15,419 bases of DNA from Chromatiales bacterium (GCA_027070385.1 JALXDW010000338.1:1-15419); one strand, 5' to 3'; shown: positions 1 through 9,115, counted from the first letter of the stretch. Notes: a model not told the origin generated them from the sequence alone. Translations and numbers: made by a program.

Positions 1-360
1 AATAATGTATTAATCGATCGTTATCACCCCGATGAAGCAGCCGGGTATCCAACATTATGTAAGGGAAGATTCCAGAGTGATGATGATATTTTCTATGCCA
101 TTGAAGAACCAACCAGTTTAAATGTACTGGAAATTTTACCGGAACTGGTCAATATGGGTGTTGCAGCAATAAAAATAGAGGGGCGCCAACGCAGCCCCGC
201 ATACATCGCAAAGGTCACACGTATTTTTCGTACCGCACTGGATAACTACCAGGCCTCACCCGAACAATACCAGCCTAATCCACAATGGCTGCAACAATTA
301 CAACATGTCTCAGAAGGCTGCAGTAGTACCCTCGGGGCATTACACCGTCCTTGGCAATAG
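1..360 (+). CDS. ubiU: UbiU, C-terminal part (O2-independent ubiquinone hydroxylation, peptidase U32 family); 5' end outside window
   Basis: The frame is open from base 1 to a TAG at 358-360 and gives the last 119 residues. UbiU pairs with UbiV in a heterodimer needed for the hydroxylation steps of ubiquinone synthesis without oxygen; each subunit binds a 4Fe-4S cluster. The visible stretch has the U32-family segment YPTLCKGRF followed by IKIEGRQRSPAYI. The Cys in YPTLC lies 99 residues from the end, the same distance as the fourth cluster cysteine (Cys232 of 331) recalled for E. coli UbiU. The other three cysteines lie upstream and cannot be checked. ubiV follows after 20 bases in the same direction, as in E. 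coli. The identity rests on the motif, the spacing and the ubiV neighbour. Confidence 0.9.
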   Translation, partial: NNVLIDRYHPDEAAGYPTLCKGRFQSDDDIFYAIEEPTSLNVLEILPELVNMGVAAIKIEGRQRSPAYIAKVTRIFRTALDNYQASPEQYQPNPQWLQQLQHVSEGCSSTLGALHRPWQ

Positions 361-380
361 CTGAAATGGGAAATGAATAA

Positions 381-1277
381 ATGAAAATATCACTTGGCCC
401 TGTTCAGTATTTCTGGTCAGCAAAAAAAATATATCAGTTTTACGAACAGGTAAAATCATGGCCCGTCGACATTGTATACTTGGGTGAAAATGTTTGCGCA
501 AAACGCCGTGAACTTAAATTTGATGACTGGTTACAGATAGCAGATGAATTGACAACAGCTGGCAAACAAGTTGTATTGTCTACGTTGGTTCTAATCGAAG
601 CCGATTCTGAATTATCCCGCCTAAAAAAAATATGTAATAACAACCAGTATCCTGTTGAAGCGAATGATCTGTCCGCCGTTTACCTGATGAAAGAAGTGAA
701 AAACTTTATTGCTGGCCCGCATATTAATATGTACAACGCAGAAACAATTAAACTGTTATCTAACCTGGGTGCTTACCGCTGGGTAATGCCAATGGAATTA
801 TCTGCTTTAACACTCAAGCAACTTATAAAAAATAAACCTGCACAGCTTGAAACAGAAGTTTTTGCTTATGGGCATATTCCTCTATCCTTTTCTGCCCGCT
901 GCTTTACTGCACGAAAATATAATTTACCAAAAGACCAATGCAAATTTTTATGCCAAAAAGATCAACAAGGCATCACTTTATATACCCAGGAAAAAAATAA
1001 ATTATTCAACATTAACGGTATTCAATTACAGTCCGGTATCCCCTGTAATTTACTGGCTGAAATTGAACAGATGCGTTCATTAAAAGTTGATATAGTACGC
1101 TTATCTCCACAGGCAAATAATATGCAAACTGTCGTCGAGATGTTCCGTAAGGCCGTCGACAAAACAATAACCCAGGCAGAAATAGATTTGTGGTTAACAC
1201 AAAATACAGATAATAACGAATGGTGTAATGGATACTGGTATAACCAACCCGGTATGTACTGGCAAAAACAGGCCTAA
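381..1277 (+). CDS. ubiV: UbiV, O2-independent ubiquinone biosynthesis Fe-S protein (peptidase U32 family)
   Basis: A complete 298-residue U32-family protein, close to the roughly 290 residues of E. coli UbiV. It partners UbiU in anaerobic ubiquinone hydroxylation in the cytoplasm. Four cysteines fit the known UbiV cluster pattern: Cys39 in ENVCAKRR, Cys174 in SARCFTAR, and Cys187 and Cys191 in DQCKFLC. E. coli uses Cys39, 180, 193 and 197, so the spacing C-x12-C-x3-C is kept exactly. The ATG at 381 follows ubiU closely, with a GGGA-like ribosome site just upstream. The gene converges on ubiT, leaving only 25 bases between the stops, with no convincing terminator there. The coding strand is rich in A, more so than mlaA or kdsA further right. 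Confidence 0.95.
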   Translation: MKISLGPVQYFWSAKKIYQFYEQVKSWPVDIVYLGENVCAKRRELKFDDWLQIADELTTAGKQVVLSTLVLIEADSELSRLKKICNNNQYPVEANDLSAVYLMKEVKNFIAGPHINMYNAETIKLLSNLGAYRWVMPMELSALTLKQLIKNKPAQLETEVFAYGHIPLSFSARCFTARKYNLPKDQCKFLCQKDQQGITLYTQEKNKLFNINGIQLQSGIPCNLLAEIEQMRSLKVDIVRLSPQANNMQTVVEMFRKAVDKTITQAEIDLWLTQNTDNNEWCNGYWYNQPGMYWQKQA

Positions 1278-1302
1278 ATGTAGAATAAACGGAAAGAACC
1301 CT

Positions 1303-1806
1303 TTAACGAATCAACTTGCTTAATGCCTGCAATCGTACACCAGGCTGAATACGGTCAATAAAAGGAACGATTGCATCGGCAACTGAAGCACCAAAAATAT
1401 TTTGTATATATGCCCGTGTATCAAATTCCATGGCATCCAGAATATTTCTTAAATAAAGTCCATCTTCTGTGCTTCCTTCCAGAGAAAGCTCCTGATTAAA
1501 AAATAGCGTATCAGGATCTTCATTATGTGTTACAAGCAATAATAGGTTCTTCAGTTCCCCTTTAATATGTACATCGATCTTTGTATGATGGGAAACCGGT
1601 TTTAATCCTGCCTCGACAAATTGAAAACACCAACTATTGCCCGTATCGGAAATAGTCAAGCAAATCACTTTACCTTCCAGTTTTTTCAGCTTTTTGCTTA
1701 TCGACTGGCCACGCATTAAGTCAGTACATATCCGACAGAACAAAACATTATGTACACTATTGGATGTTGTACGCAGAAATAGTTTTAGAGGAGCGAGTTT
1801 ATCCAT
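1303..1806 (-). CDS. ubiT: UbiT, SCP2-domain accessory protein of O2-independent ubiquinone synthesis
   Basis: A 167-residue protein with an SCP2 (sterol carrier) fold, similar in length to E. coli UbiT (YhbT, about 174). UbiT is thought to bind the lipid ubiquinone intermediates during anaerobic synthesis, doing the job UbiJ does in air. The N-terminal 30 residues are a basic lead-in, followed by the SCP2 core: GKVICLTISDTG, then IDVHIKGELKNLLLL, and EGSTEDGLYLRNILDAMEF, a typical SCP2 helix where such proteins bind lipid. Start is the ATG at 1806; its ribosome site is weak. It converges on ubiUV rather than lying in an operon with them. A perfect FNR box lies about 70 bases upstream, so anaerobic induction is likely. 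Confidence 0.9.
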   Translation of the reverse strand: MDKLAPLKLFLRTTSNSVHNVLFCRICTDLMRGQSISKKLKKLEGKVICLTISDTGNSWCFQFVEAGLKPVSHHTKIDVHIKGELKNLLLLVTHNEDPDTLFFNQELSLEGSTEDGLYLRNILDAMEFDTRAYIQNIFGASVADAIVPFIDRIQPGVRLQALSKLIR

Positions 1807-1873
1807 ATCGGTATTTATTTTACGCTATAACACTCCACTCCATGTTACTAACCCGATGCTTTATTGCTTTGTT

Positions 1874-1887
1874 TTGATCTATATCAA
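1874..1887 (-). promoter_or_regulatory. FNR/ANR box upstream of ubiT
   Basis: The bases read TTGATCTATATCAA, an exact match to the FNR/ANR consensus TTGAT-N4-ATCAA (all ten specified bases). The centre is 74.5 bases upstream of the ubiT ATG. On the ubiT strand a weak -10-like TAGTAA (1850 to 1845) would put the box within about one base of the class II position (-41.5); a second candidate TATAGC (1829 to 1824) would put it near the class I position. The box overlaps the TGA of the upstream DUF4395-rhodanese gene. Anaerobic control of ubiT by FNR is known in E. coli; here it is inferred from the site alone. Confidence 0.75.
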
Positions 1888-2666
1888 TTACCGGAGCCGG
1901 CAATTAATTTTGCACGATTAAAATCACCCAGGTTGTAAATATTCTTCACTCCAAATTGTTTTAATTTTTCGGTTGCAATATGGCTGCGTGTTCCGCTGTT
2001 ACAAAATAATAAGCAGGTATTATTTCTAAAAGTATTGATATGTTGTTCCAGCTCTTCCAAAGGTAAATTAAGCGCACCCTTAATTGAGCCTTTAATGAAT
2101 TCATGCTGGCTACGTACATCCACCAAAGTGACCGCATCTTTTAACATCAGTTTGGCTTCAAAAATATCAAGCGGTTGTTGCCAGTGTCCCAAAGCTCGCA
2201 TTACGCCTTCATACAACCAGGATAAGATACAAAAATGTGTAAAAATCACAATCACTTGTAATATTAACAAACTCATACCCACAACCATAGCGGGCTTGTA
2301 TGCTCCTTCCATAAACAAAATAGCAGCCGTCATATTCATTAAACCTGCCGCTAAACAAGCAAACCGCCGTTGAAACGGATTTGCAGGTAAAGTCACGGTC
2401 TTGAATAGTGGCGCTATCAGTTGATTGTAAAACAAGTCAATGGGATGACTGGCAGGAAAAATAAATGCCCAAGCCCCTAACAAAGCAACAAAAAATAAAA
2501 CAGCCGGTTGTTGAGTAAAGACCCCGTATGCCACAATAAATGAACAGACTGTGGGCGTAAAACGTAGCCCCCATTCAAGCTGTTTAAGTTCCATGGGTAA
2601 ATAACGCTGAAATCCCTGTTGAAATAAACTGCGTTGCTGAAAGGATAAATGATGCTCCCGCGCCAT
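1884..2666 (-). CDS. Membrane-anchored sulfurtransferase: DUF4395 region plus C-terminal rhodanese domain
   Basis: A 260-residue two-part protein. Residues about 35-150 carry several hydrophobic segments (roughly 38-70, 103-122 and 124-150) with a DUF4395-like pattern, including SHPIDLFYN and NPFQRRFAC. Residues about 165-255 form a single rhodanese domain with LVDVRSQHEF and the active-site loop CNSGTRS, whose Cys222 would carry the persulfide and whose Arg closes a normal C-x4-R loop. The catalytic domain most likely faces the cytoplasm, held at the inner membrane, but topology was not computed. The substrate is unknown. The ATG at 2666 has an AAGG about ten bases upstream and a good promoter further out. 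It lies 77 bases upstream of ubiT on the same strand, so read-through into ubiT is possible. Confidence 0.8.
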   Translation of the reverse strand: MAREHHLSFQQRSLFQQGFQRYLPMELKQLEWGLRFTPTVCSFIVAYGVFTQQPAVLFFVALLGAWAFIFPASHPIDLFYNQLIAPLFKTVTLPANPFQRRFACLAAGLMNMTAAILFMEGAYKPAMVVGMSLLILQVIVIFTHFCILSWLYEGVMRALGHWQQPLDIFEAKLMLKDAVTLVDVRSQHEFIKGSIKGALNLPLEELEQHINTFRNNTCLLFCNSGTRSHIATEKLKQFGVKNIYNLGDFNRAKLIAGSGN

Positions 2667-2702
2667 AAAACTGCCTTGAAAATAACCATCGTGAAATAGT
2701 AT

Positions 2703-2731
2703 ATTATAGTTTTCTAATATAGATTACACAA
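2703..2731 (-). promoter_or_regulatory. Sigma70-type promoter for the DUF4395-rhodanese gene
   Basis: On the minus strand there is TTGTGT (2731 to 2726), a 17-base spacer, and a perfect -10 TATAAT (2708 to 2703). Transcription would start near 2696, about 30 bases before the ATG at 2666. The -10 and spacer are ideal; the -35 matches only in its TTG. It implies that this gene starts its own transcript rather than depending on the hisC-PAS operon. Confidence 0.55.
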
Positions 2732-2786
2732 GCGAAAGCAAGCTCTTGCCTGAAAGCGACTGGTGACTGCGGATAATAAAAACAGG

Positions 2787-3266
2787 TTAATTATCTTTTG
2801 GTTTGTTCTGTGAGGTGTATTCACTGACGACGGCATCAAGCTGCTGGGTACTGGCAGCAATATCGGTGACATCATTAATGGTAATGGCAAAATTATCAAT
2901 CTCTCCACTGGCTGATGCTAATGGAATAAAAGTAATATTTTGATACATAAAGGCCACTGACTTTGCACGCTGACGGACATTTTTAAATTTGAATAAATAA
3001 GGGCGTTGCTGCCATGTTGTCAGCCGCTTCTGCTTTTGGGATATACTTTGCTGTGCATTATCAATAAAGAACTGTTTTGAAATATCAGGAAATTGCTCGA
3101 AAAGATTTTTTCCCATCACAGACTCTGCACTGAAGCCGCTGTGATTTACCATAAACAGGTTCCAGATGCGAATGCTGTAGTGCTTGTCCAGTATCACCAA
3201 ACCGACTTCAGAGGAACTGACAACCTCCATCAAGTCTTTAATGCTGTCGGCTTTTTCTTTATTCAC
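2787..3266 (-). CDS. Stand-alone PAS-domain protein, translationally coupled to hisC
   Basis: A 159-residue protein made almost entirely of one PAS domain (about residues 12-135): a GLVILDKHYSIRIWN start, an NHSGFSAESVMGKNLFEQFPDI helix region, the RPYLFKFKN and FMYQNITFIPL strands, and the closing NFAITINDVTDI. A short polar tail follows. There is no kinase, GGDEF, EAL, HTH or receiver domain and no membrane segment, so any output must go through a partner. The start is GTG at 3266; the bases GTGA join it to the hisC stop (3265-3263), so it is translationally coupled to hisC. The ligand is unknown and no cofactor-binding residue could be assigned. Role unassigned; nothing ties it to histidine synthesis except position. 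Confidence 0.75.
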   Translation of the reverse strand: MNKEKADSIKDLMEVVSSSEVGLVILDKHYSIRIWNLFMVNHSGFSAESVMGKNLFEQFPDISKQFFIDNAQQSISQKQKRLTTWQQRPYLFKFKNVRQRAKSVAFMYQNITFIPLASASGEIDNFAITINDVTDIAASTQQLDAVVSEYTSQNKPKDN

Positions 3267-4381
3267 TGAAGTGCCTGTTTTAAAGCATCAAGAAAAATGT
3301 CATTTTCGTCAGGCATGCCCACGGTTACCCGTAGACAATCGGCTAATGCTCCTCCCGCAGGACTTAAATTTTTGATTAAGACACCGGACGTCTTCAAGCT
3401 TTCAAAAATTGTGGTGGCCCTGTTTTTTTCAGTTCTAAATAAAATAAAGTTTGCCTGCGAAGGATACACCTGCAAACTTTTTATTTTAGATAATTCAGAA
3501 ATAAGCTTTTCGCGCGTTTGACAAATTTGTGCTGTTTGCTCATCTAAAATAGCCTGATGCTTTAATGCAAACTGTGCGGTTACCTGTGTTAATACATTCA
3601 GGTTATATGGCAAACGTACCTTGTCAAATTCATTTAGCCATTCAGATTTACCGGCAAGTAAACCCAAACGTAATCCAGCCAACCCCATTTTTGAAACAGT
3701 ACGCATAACCAATAAATTATCCACTTGCCCTGCTTCATTCTTAAATCTGTCATCAGCAAAAGCATGGTAGGCTTCATCAATCACAATGACGCCCGGTGCT
3801 GCATCTATTATTTTTTGTAGATCAGTACGCTCAAACAGGTTGCCTGTTGGATTATTGGGATAAGCAATAAAAATCATAGCCGGTGTGTGTTGTTCGATTG
3901 CTTTCAGAAAAGCATTCACATCAAGGCTAAAGTCATCGTTTAACGGTACACTGACATAGTTCATCCCGGTATAAGTTGCTACCATGTCATACATAACAAA
4001 GCTTGGTTCAACCGATAGAACGGTTTGCGCCTGGCCTTTGCTATCTTTGCGGGCTAGAGCCATTAACATCATTTGTATCAATTCATCGGAACCATTGCCT
4101 AATAATATATCTGCCCCATCCGGAACAGACATACTTTTACGCAGGCTGTCTTTTAAAGCAGAGGCGGAAGGATCGGGGTAACGATTCAGTTCAATCTCTT
4201 TAACCAGACCAAGCCATTCATCCACCATGGCTTCCGGCCAATGATAGGGGTTTTCCATTGCATCCAGTTTGACATAGTCAGCGGCAGGTGGAACATGATA
4301 GGCACTTAAAGCTCGAATTTCAGGACGCACCCATTGCTTGATGGACTCGGCAATATTTTTTTGGCTTTTATTTTCTTTCAC
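3263..4381 (-). CDS. hisC: Histidinol-phosphate aminotransferase
   Basis: This PLP enzyme converts imidazole-acetol phosphate to histidinol phosphate in histidine synthesis. All fold-type I aminotransferase marks are present: LDAMENPY near the N-terminus, YPNNPTG, IDEAYHAF, and the PLP lysine in TVSKMGLAGLRLG. Counting from the start chosen here, that lysine is residue 231. I chose the GTG at 4381, which has GGAA six to seven bases upstream and gives 372 residues. The open frame runs further upstream to a TTG at 4447, but that adds a stretch (FVYPSTNYHKIHG) unlike HisC N-termini. It follows hisD after about 120 bases that contain a hairpin, and overlaps the PAS gene by four bases. Confidence 0.93.
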   Translation of the reverse strand: MKENKSQKNIAESIKQWVRPEIRALSAYHVPPAADYVKLDAMENPYHWPEAMVDEWLGLVKEIELNRYPDPSASALKDSLRKSMSVPDGADILLGNGSDELIQMMLMALARKDSKGQAQTVLSVEPSFVMYDMVATYTGMNYVSVPLNDDFSLDVNAFLKAIEQHTPAMIFIAYPNNPTGNLFERTDLQKIIDAAPGVIVIDEAYHAFADDRFKNEAGQVDNLLVMRTVSKMGLAGLRLGLLAGKSEWLNEFDKVRLPYNLNVLTQVTAQFALKHQAILDEQTAQICQTREKLISELSKIKSLQVYPSQANFILFRTEKNRATTIFESLKTSGVLIKNLSPAGGALADCLRVTVGMPDENDIFLDALKQALQ

Positions 4382-4476
4382 TGTTGTTCCATGAATCTTG
4401 TGATAGTTTGTGCTTGGATATACAAACGAGCTTGTTATTGTAAACAATAGTACGACAGGCGTTAGTAAAAATCCGG

Positions 4477-4502
4477 CTTATCATTTCAATGAAAATGATA
4501 AG
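4477..4502 (-). terminator. Hairpin just after hisD, possible terminator or attenuator before hisC
   Basis: A perfect 10-base-pair inverted repeat, CTTATCATTT and AAATGATAAG, surrounds a six-base loop and begins one base after the hisD stop codon. On the hisD strand it is followed by CCGGA and then five T (4471-4467), a loose intrinsic-terminator layout. In the opposite direction it is followed by a longer T-rich run (4504-4512), but no rightward gene ends here. The stem is AT-rich, so termination may be partial. It could instead protect the hisD mRNA end. Confidence 0.45.
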
Positions 4503-4503
4503 A

Positions 4504-5808
4504 TTATTTTTTAATCCGGTATTCAGCCGAGCGCGCATGTGCTGTTAAACTTTCGCCACGGGCTAACACTGAAGCGACTTTACCCAGTTCCGATGCACCG
4601 TCTTCAGAACACATAATTAAACTACTACGTTTCTGGAAATCGTACACACCTAAGGGAGAACTGAACCTTGCCGTGCGTGAAGTTGGCAGTACATGGTTGG
4701 GGCCCGCGCAGTAATCACCCAAGGCTTCTGCGGTGTAACGCCCCATAAAGATGGCTCCGGCATGGCGTATCTCTCCAACAATGGTTTGTGGATCATCGAC
4801 AGCCAATTCCAGATGTTCAGGAGCAATATAGTTTGCCACTTTTATCGCTTCGTCCATATCATTCACATGAATAAATGCACCGCGTTCAGTTAACGATGTA
4901 GTAATAATCTCCTTACGTTCCATCTCCTGCACCAGTTTATTAATGCTGGCTTCAACAGCTGTTAAGAAGGCTTTGTCTGGAGACACTAAAATAGACTGAG
5001 CATCTTCATCATGTTCTGCTTGTGAGAACAGATCCATCGCTATCCAGTCGGGATTACTTTTACCATCGCACACCACCAGAATTTCCGATGGCCCGGCAAT
5101 CATGTCGATACCGACTTTCCCAAACACCATCGACTTGGCAGTGGCTACATAAATATTACCGGGACCAACTATTTTATCTACCCCGGGAACCGTTTGCGTT
5201 CCATACGCCAGTGCTGCAACCGCTTGTGCCCCACCAATTGTAAAGACCTTTGTCACTCCGGCAATTTGTGCTGCAGCCAGTACCATTTCATTGACTTCAC
5301 CATCAGGCGTTGGCACCACCATAATAATTTCTTCCACACCGGCAACCTTTGCTGGAATGGCATTCATTAATACTGAAGACGGATAAGTGGCTTTGCCACC
5401 CGGCACGTACAATCCTACACTTTCCAATGCGGTAATTTGCTGGCCTAGCATGGTGCCATCGTCTTCGGTGTATTGCCAGGATGGCATAAGCTGTTTTTCA
5501 TGATACAAACGCACACGTTCAGCGGCTGTTTCAAGTGCTTCACGCTGTGCCTGATCGAGTTGTTCAAGTGCCTGCTGCAAGCGTTCAGTGGAGATGGTTA
5601 ATTCATCCATTGAAGAAACAGACAAACGATCCAGTTGATTGCTTAATTCGATTAATGCTTTGTCACCACGCTCACGAACATCTGCAATAATATTCTTAAC
5701 GGTTGAAAAAACCTGATCATTGGATACACTTTCCCAGGCCAACAGGCTGTCCAGTGTTGTCCAGAAATCAGAGTCAGAGGTATTCAGTTGTTTAATTGAT
5801 ATAGTCAT
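4504..5808 (-). CDS. hisD: Histidinol dehydrogenase
   Basis: This 434-residue zinc enzyme catalyses the last two oxidations of histidine synthesis, from L-histidinol to L-histidine, using two NAD+. Length is normal for the family. Expected residues are visible: zinc ligands Gln263 and His266 in [10 protein letters not shown], the catalytic pair Glu331-His332 in APEHLEL, Asp365 in [10 protein letters not shown], and His424 in LTAHARSAE. The NAD-binding segment around [12 protein letters not shown] is also present. The ATG at 5808 lies 20 bases after hisG, so the two are in one operon. A hairpin begins directly after the stop. Confidence 0.97.
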   Translation of the reverse strand: MTISIKQLNTSDSDFWTTLDSLLAWESVSNDQVFSTVKNIIADVRERGDKALIELSNQLDRLSVSSMDELTISTERLQQALEQLDQAQREALETAAERVRLYHEKQLMPSWQYTEDDGTMLGQQITALESVGLYVPGGKATYPSSVLMNAIPAKVAGVEEIIMVVPTPDGEVNEMVLAAAQIAGVTKVFTIGGAQAVAALAYGTQTVPGVDKIVGPGNIYVATAKSMVFGKVGIDMIAGPSEILVVCDGKSNPDWIAMDLFSQAEHDEDAQSILVSPDKAFLTAVEASINKLVQEMERKEIITTSLTERGAFIHVNDMDEAIKVANYIAPEHLELAVDDPQTIVGEIRHAGAIFMGRYTAEALGDYCAGPNHVLPTSRTARFSSPLGVYDFQKRSSLIMCSEDGASELGKVASVLARGESLTAHARSAEYRIKK

Positions 5809-5828
5809 AGGGTATCGTAACGAATGAT

Positions 5829-6458
5829 TTACTTAACGGCTTCGGCAATTTTATCAATAAATTGTTGTATCAGATCATGATTCATTTTCATGGATGCTTT
5901 ATTGATAACAAGACGCGAACTGATATCGGCAATATGTTCCATGGGTTCCAGACCATTGGCTTTAAGCGTATTCCCCGTATCCACCAAATCCACAATACGA
6001 TCGGCCAAACCGACAATCGGAGCCAGTTCCATTGAACCATAAAGTTTTATAATCTCAACCTGCTGTCCCTGTTCTGCATAATAACGACGCGCACAATTTA
6101 CAAATTTGGTAGCAATCCGTAACCGCCCCTGTGGCTCAGGCGCATTGACAGGCCCTGCTGTCATTAAACGGCATTGTGCAATTTTTAAATCCAGTGGCTC
6201 ATATAAACCCTCACCACCGTGTTCCATTAAAACGTCCTTACCGGCTACACCAATATCGGCTGCCCCATATTGAACGTAAGTGGGGACATCCGATGCACGG
6301 ATAATCACCAGTTTTACATTATCATCATTCGTGTCCAGAATGAGTTTACGGCTGGTTTCAGGATCGTCGACCGGGACAATGCCAGCATGCGCCAGCAAAG
6401 GTAAGGTTTCTTTAAAAATACGCCCTTTGGATAAGGCGATAGTTATACGTGTTGTCAT
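5829..6458 (-). CDS. hisG: ATP phosphoribosyltransferase, short form (catalytic subunit)
   Basis: It catalyses the first step of histidine synthesis, joining ATP and PRPP. At 209 residues it is the short form (HisG-S), lacking the C-terminal regulatory ACT-like domain of the roughly 300-residue E. coli type. Visible motifs are IALSKGRIF at the N-terminus, [11 protein letters not shown], and the PRPP loop [13 protein letters not shown] (about 158-170). Short HisG enzymes work only with HisZ, a histidyl-tRNA-synthetase-like regulatory subunit; no hisZ is in this window, so it should lie elsewhere in the genome. The gene starts 27 bases after murA and is followed by hisD after 20 bases. Confidence 0.96.
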   Translation of the reverse strand: MTTRITIALSKGRIFKETLPLLAHAGIVPVDDPETSRKLILDTNDDNVKLVIIRASDVPTYVQYGAADIGVAGKDVLMEHGGEGLYEPLDLKIAQCRLMTAGPVNAPEPQGRLRIATKFVNCARRYYAEQGQQVEIIKLYGSMELAPIVGLADRIVDLVDTGNTLKANGLEPMEHIADISSRLVINKASMKMNHDLIQQFIDKIAEAVK

Positions 6459-6485
6459 TTTGAGTTAACTTCTAAAATTTAAAAT

Positions 6486-8008
<1,523 letters not shown>

Positions 8009-8173
8009 TGGTACACCTTAAAATATATGGGGGATAATCTCAGGGCACTATTTTAGCCTGTGATGGCTGTAAGGCACAGGAATTTATTCGTTATTTAGCA
8101 GCAAACCGACGAATTCGGCTCAAAATTGAAACAATGACGGCATAATCTGCCTAAAGCTGCTTTCTGCTAAAAC
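8009..8173. other. Non-coding gap between mlaB and ibaG
   Basis: No gene is visible in these 165 bases. On the leftward strand there is a -10-like TAAAAT (8054 to 8049) with no good -35. An imperfect inverted repeat, CCTGTG (8057-8062) with CACAGG (8075-8080), sits directly upstream of it. A second weak stem, CCGA with TCGG, lies near 8108-8120. A promoter or partial terminator dividing the mla genes from ibaG-murA-his is plausible, but no element is strong. Confidence 0.3.
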
Positions 8174-8473
8174 CTAGCTGATGGGCAAAATATCCAGTAA
8201 ATCACTGGCTTTTGCTATATCAAGTATTTGCTGTGGTGGATGCAAAAAATGCAGTTTGATATTCTTTTGTTTGGCTTTGGCAAGCCAGGAAATAATCAAC
8301 GCGACAGCAGCACTGTCACTGTTTTCAACATGGGCAAAATCAATATTGATTTCTTGCTGTGAATTAAAAATAAAGGCGGCTTCATTCAGGACTGACATCA
8401 CTGTGTGCATCATTAACACACCTTCAACCAAATAATGCCCATCGGACAATTTTTTAATACTGACATCCGCCAT
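8174..8473 (-). CDS. mlaB: STAS-domain protein MlaB
   Basis: A 99-residue single STAS domain. MlaB binds the ATPase MlaF on the cytoplasmic face and is needed for stable assembly and activity of the MlaFEDB complex. The STAS signature is the strand INIDFAHVENSDSAAVALIISWL, where the SDSAA turn (52-56) matches the conserved loop that contacts MlaF. A closing helix IAKASDLLDIL follows, as is usual in these proteins. It starts six bases after mlaC with a GAGG ribosome site overlapping the mlaC end, so it is in the mla operon. The fold is weakly conserved in sequence and the assignment leans partly on position. Confidence 0.88.
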   Translation of the reverse strand: MADVSIKKLSDGHYLVEGVLMMHTVMSVLNEAAFIFNSQQEINIDFAHVENSDSAAVALIISWLAKAKQKNIKLHFLHPPQQILDIAKASDLLDILPIS

Positions 8474-8479
8474 TTAGTT

Positions 8480-9115
8480 TCAGGCCTCTTTTTTCTTGTT
8501 ATGCTTTTGCAAACGGGCAATAAGTGCATCCAGACCTTTTTGTTTTACTTCAGTTGCAAACGAAGTACGATAGTTGGCAATTAAACTTACCCCTTCGACT
8601 GCAATATCATAAACCTTCCAGCCTTTTTTCTTTTTATGCAGACTGTAGTTAATCGCAACCGGCTCACCTTTATCAGTCTGAACCTGTGTCCGAACAGTGA
8701 CATCACCTTTGGATACATCATCACGAAGCGGCTTATATTTGATTTTACTGTCCGTATATTCAAGCAAGGCAACTGAATAAGTTCGCACCATTAATTCCCT
8801 GAACGCTTTGATAAAACCGATTTTCTGCGCACGTGATGCTGTTCGCCAGTTTTTTCCTAATACCCATTTTGACATGGTGATAAAGTCAAAGTGAGGTAAT
8901 ACGATATCACTGACCAGGTCATAAACAAGCTCGGGATTTTTATCCAGATTTTGTTTTTCCGCCTTTAATTTGGCAAACATTTTTTCTGTTGTTATTTTTA
9001 CCAACGCTTGTGGGTCGTCCGTCGACTCAACTGCGTGACTCAGTGAACTCGTTGCAAATAAAATAGTCAGCATAAAAAAGATAGCTGAGACTCCTGTGGT
9101 TTTATTTATATTCAT
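8480..9115 (-). CDS. mlaC: Periplasmic phospholipid carrier MlaC
   Basis: This soluble periplasmic protein shuttles phospholipids between MlaA at the outer membrane and MlaD at the inner membrane. The 211 residues start with a signal peptide: a short polar N-terminus, a hydrophobic core of about residues 9-24, and a probable cleavage after SHA (residue 28). The mature part has family features including YDLVSDIVLPHFDF, MSKWVLGKNWRTAS, FRELMVRTYSVALLEY and KKKGWKVYDIAVEGVSLIANYR. The ATG overlaps the mlaD stop (ATGA at 9115-9112) with AAGGAG upstream, giving translational coupling. A basic C-terminal tail (LQKHNKKKEA) ends the protein. Confidence 0.96.
   Translation of the reverse strand: MNINKTTGVSAIFFMLTILFATSSLSHAVESTDDPQALVKITTEKMFAKLKAEKQNLDKNPELVYDLVSDIVLPHFDFITMSKWVLGKNWRTASRAQKIGFIKAFRELMVRTYSVALLEYTDSKIKYKPLRDDVSKGDVTVRTQVQTDKGEPVAINYSLHKKKKGWKVYDIAVEGVSLIANYRTSFATEVKQKGLDALIARLQKHNKKKEA

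Noticed and set aside
2731..2786. Terminator after the PAS gene (GCAAG ... CTTGC near 2738-2749)
   Set aside because: The palindrome has only a two-base centre and is not followed by a T run on the gene's strand.
4382..4447. HisC extended to a TTG at 4447
   Set aside because: The added 22 residues do not resemble HisC, and the GTG at 4381 has a ribosome site at good spacing.
4477..4502. Possible Fur box, because of the GATAA/TTATC arms
   Set aside because: The half-sites face the wrong way for the Fur consensus (TGATAAT-N-ATTATCA) and it sits at the hisD stop; a hairpin is the simpler reading.
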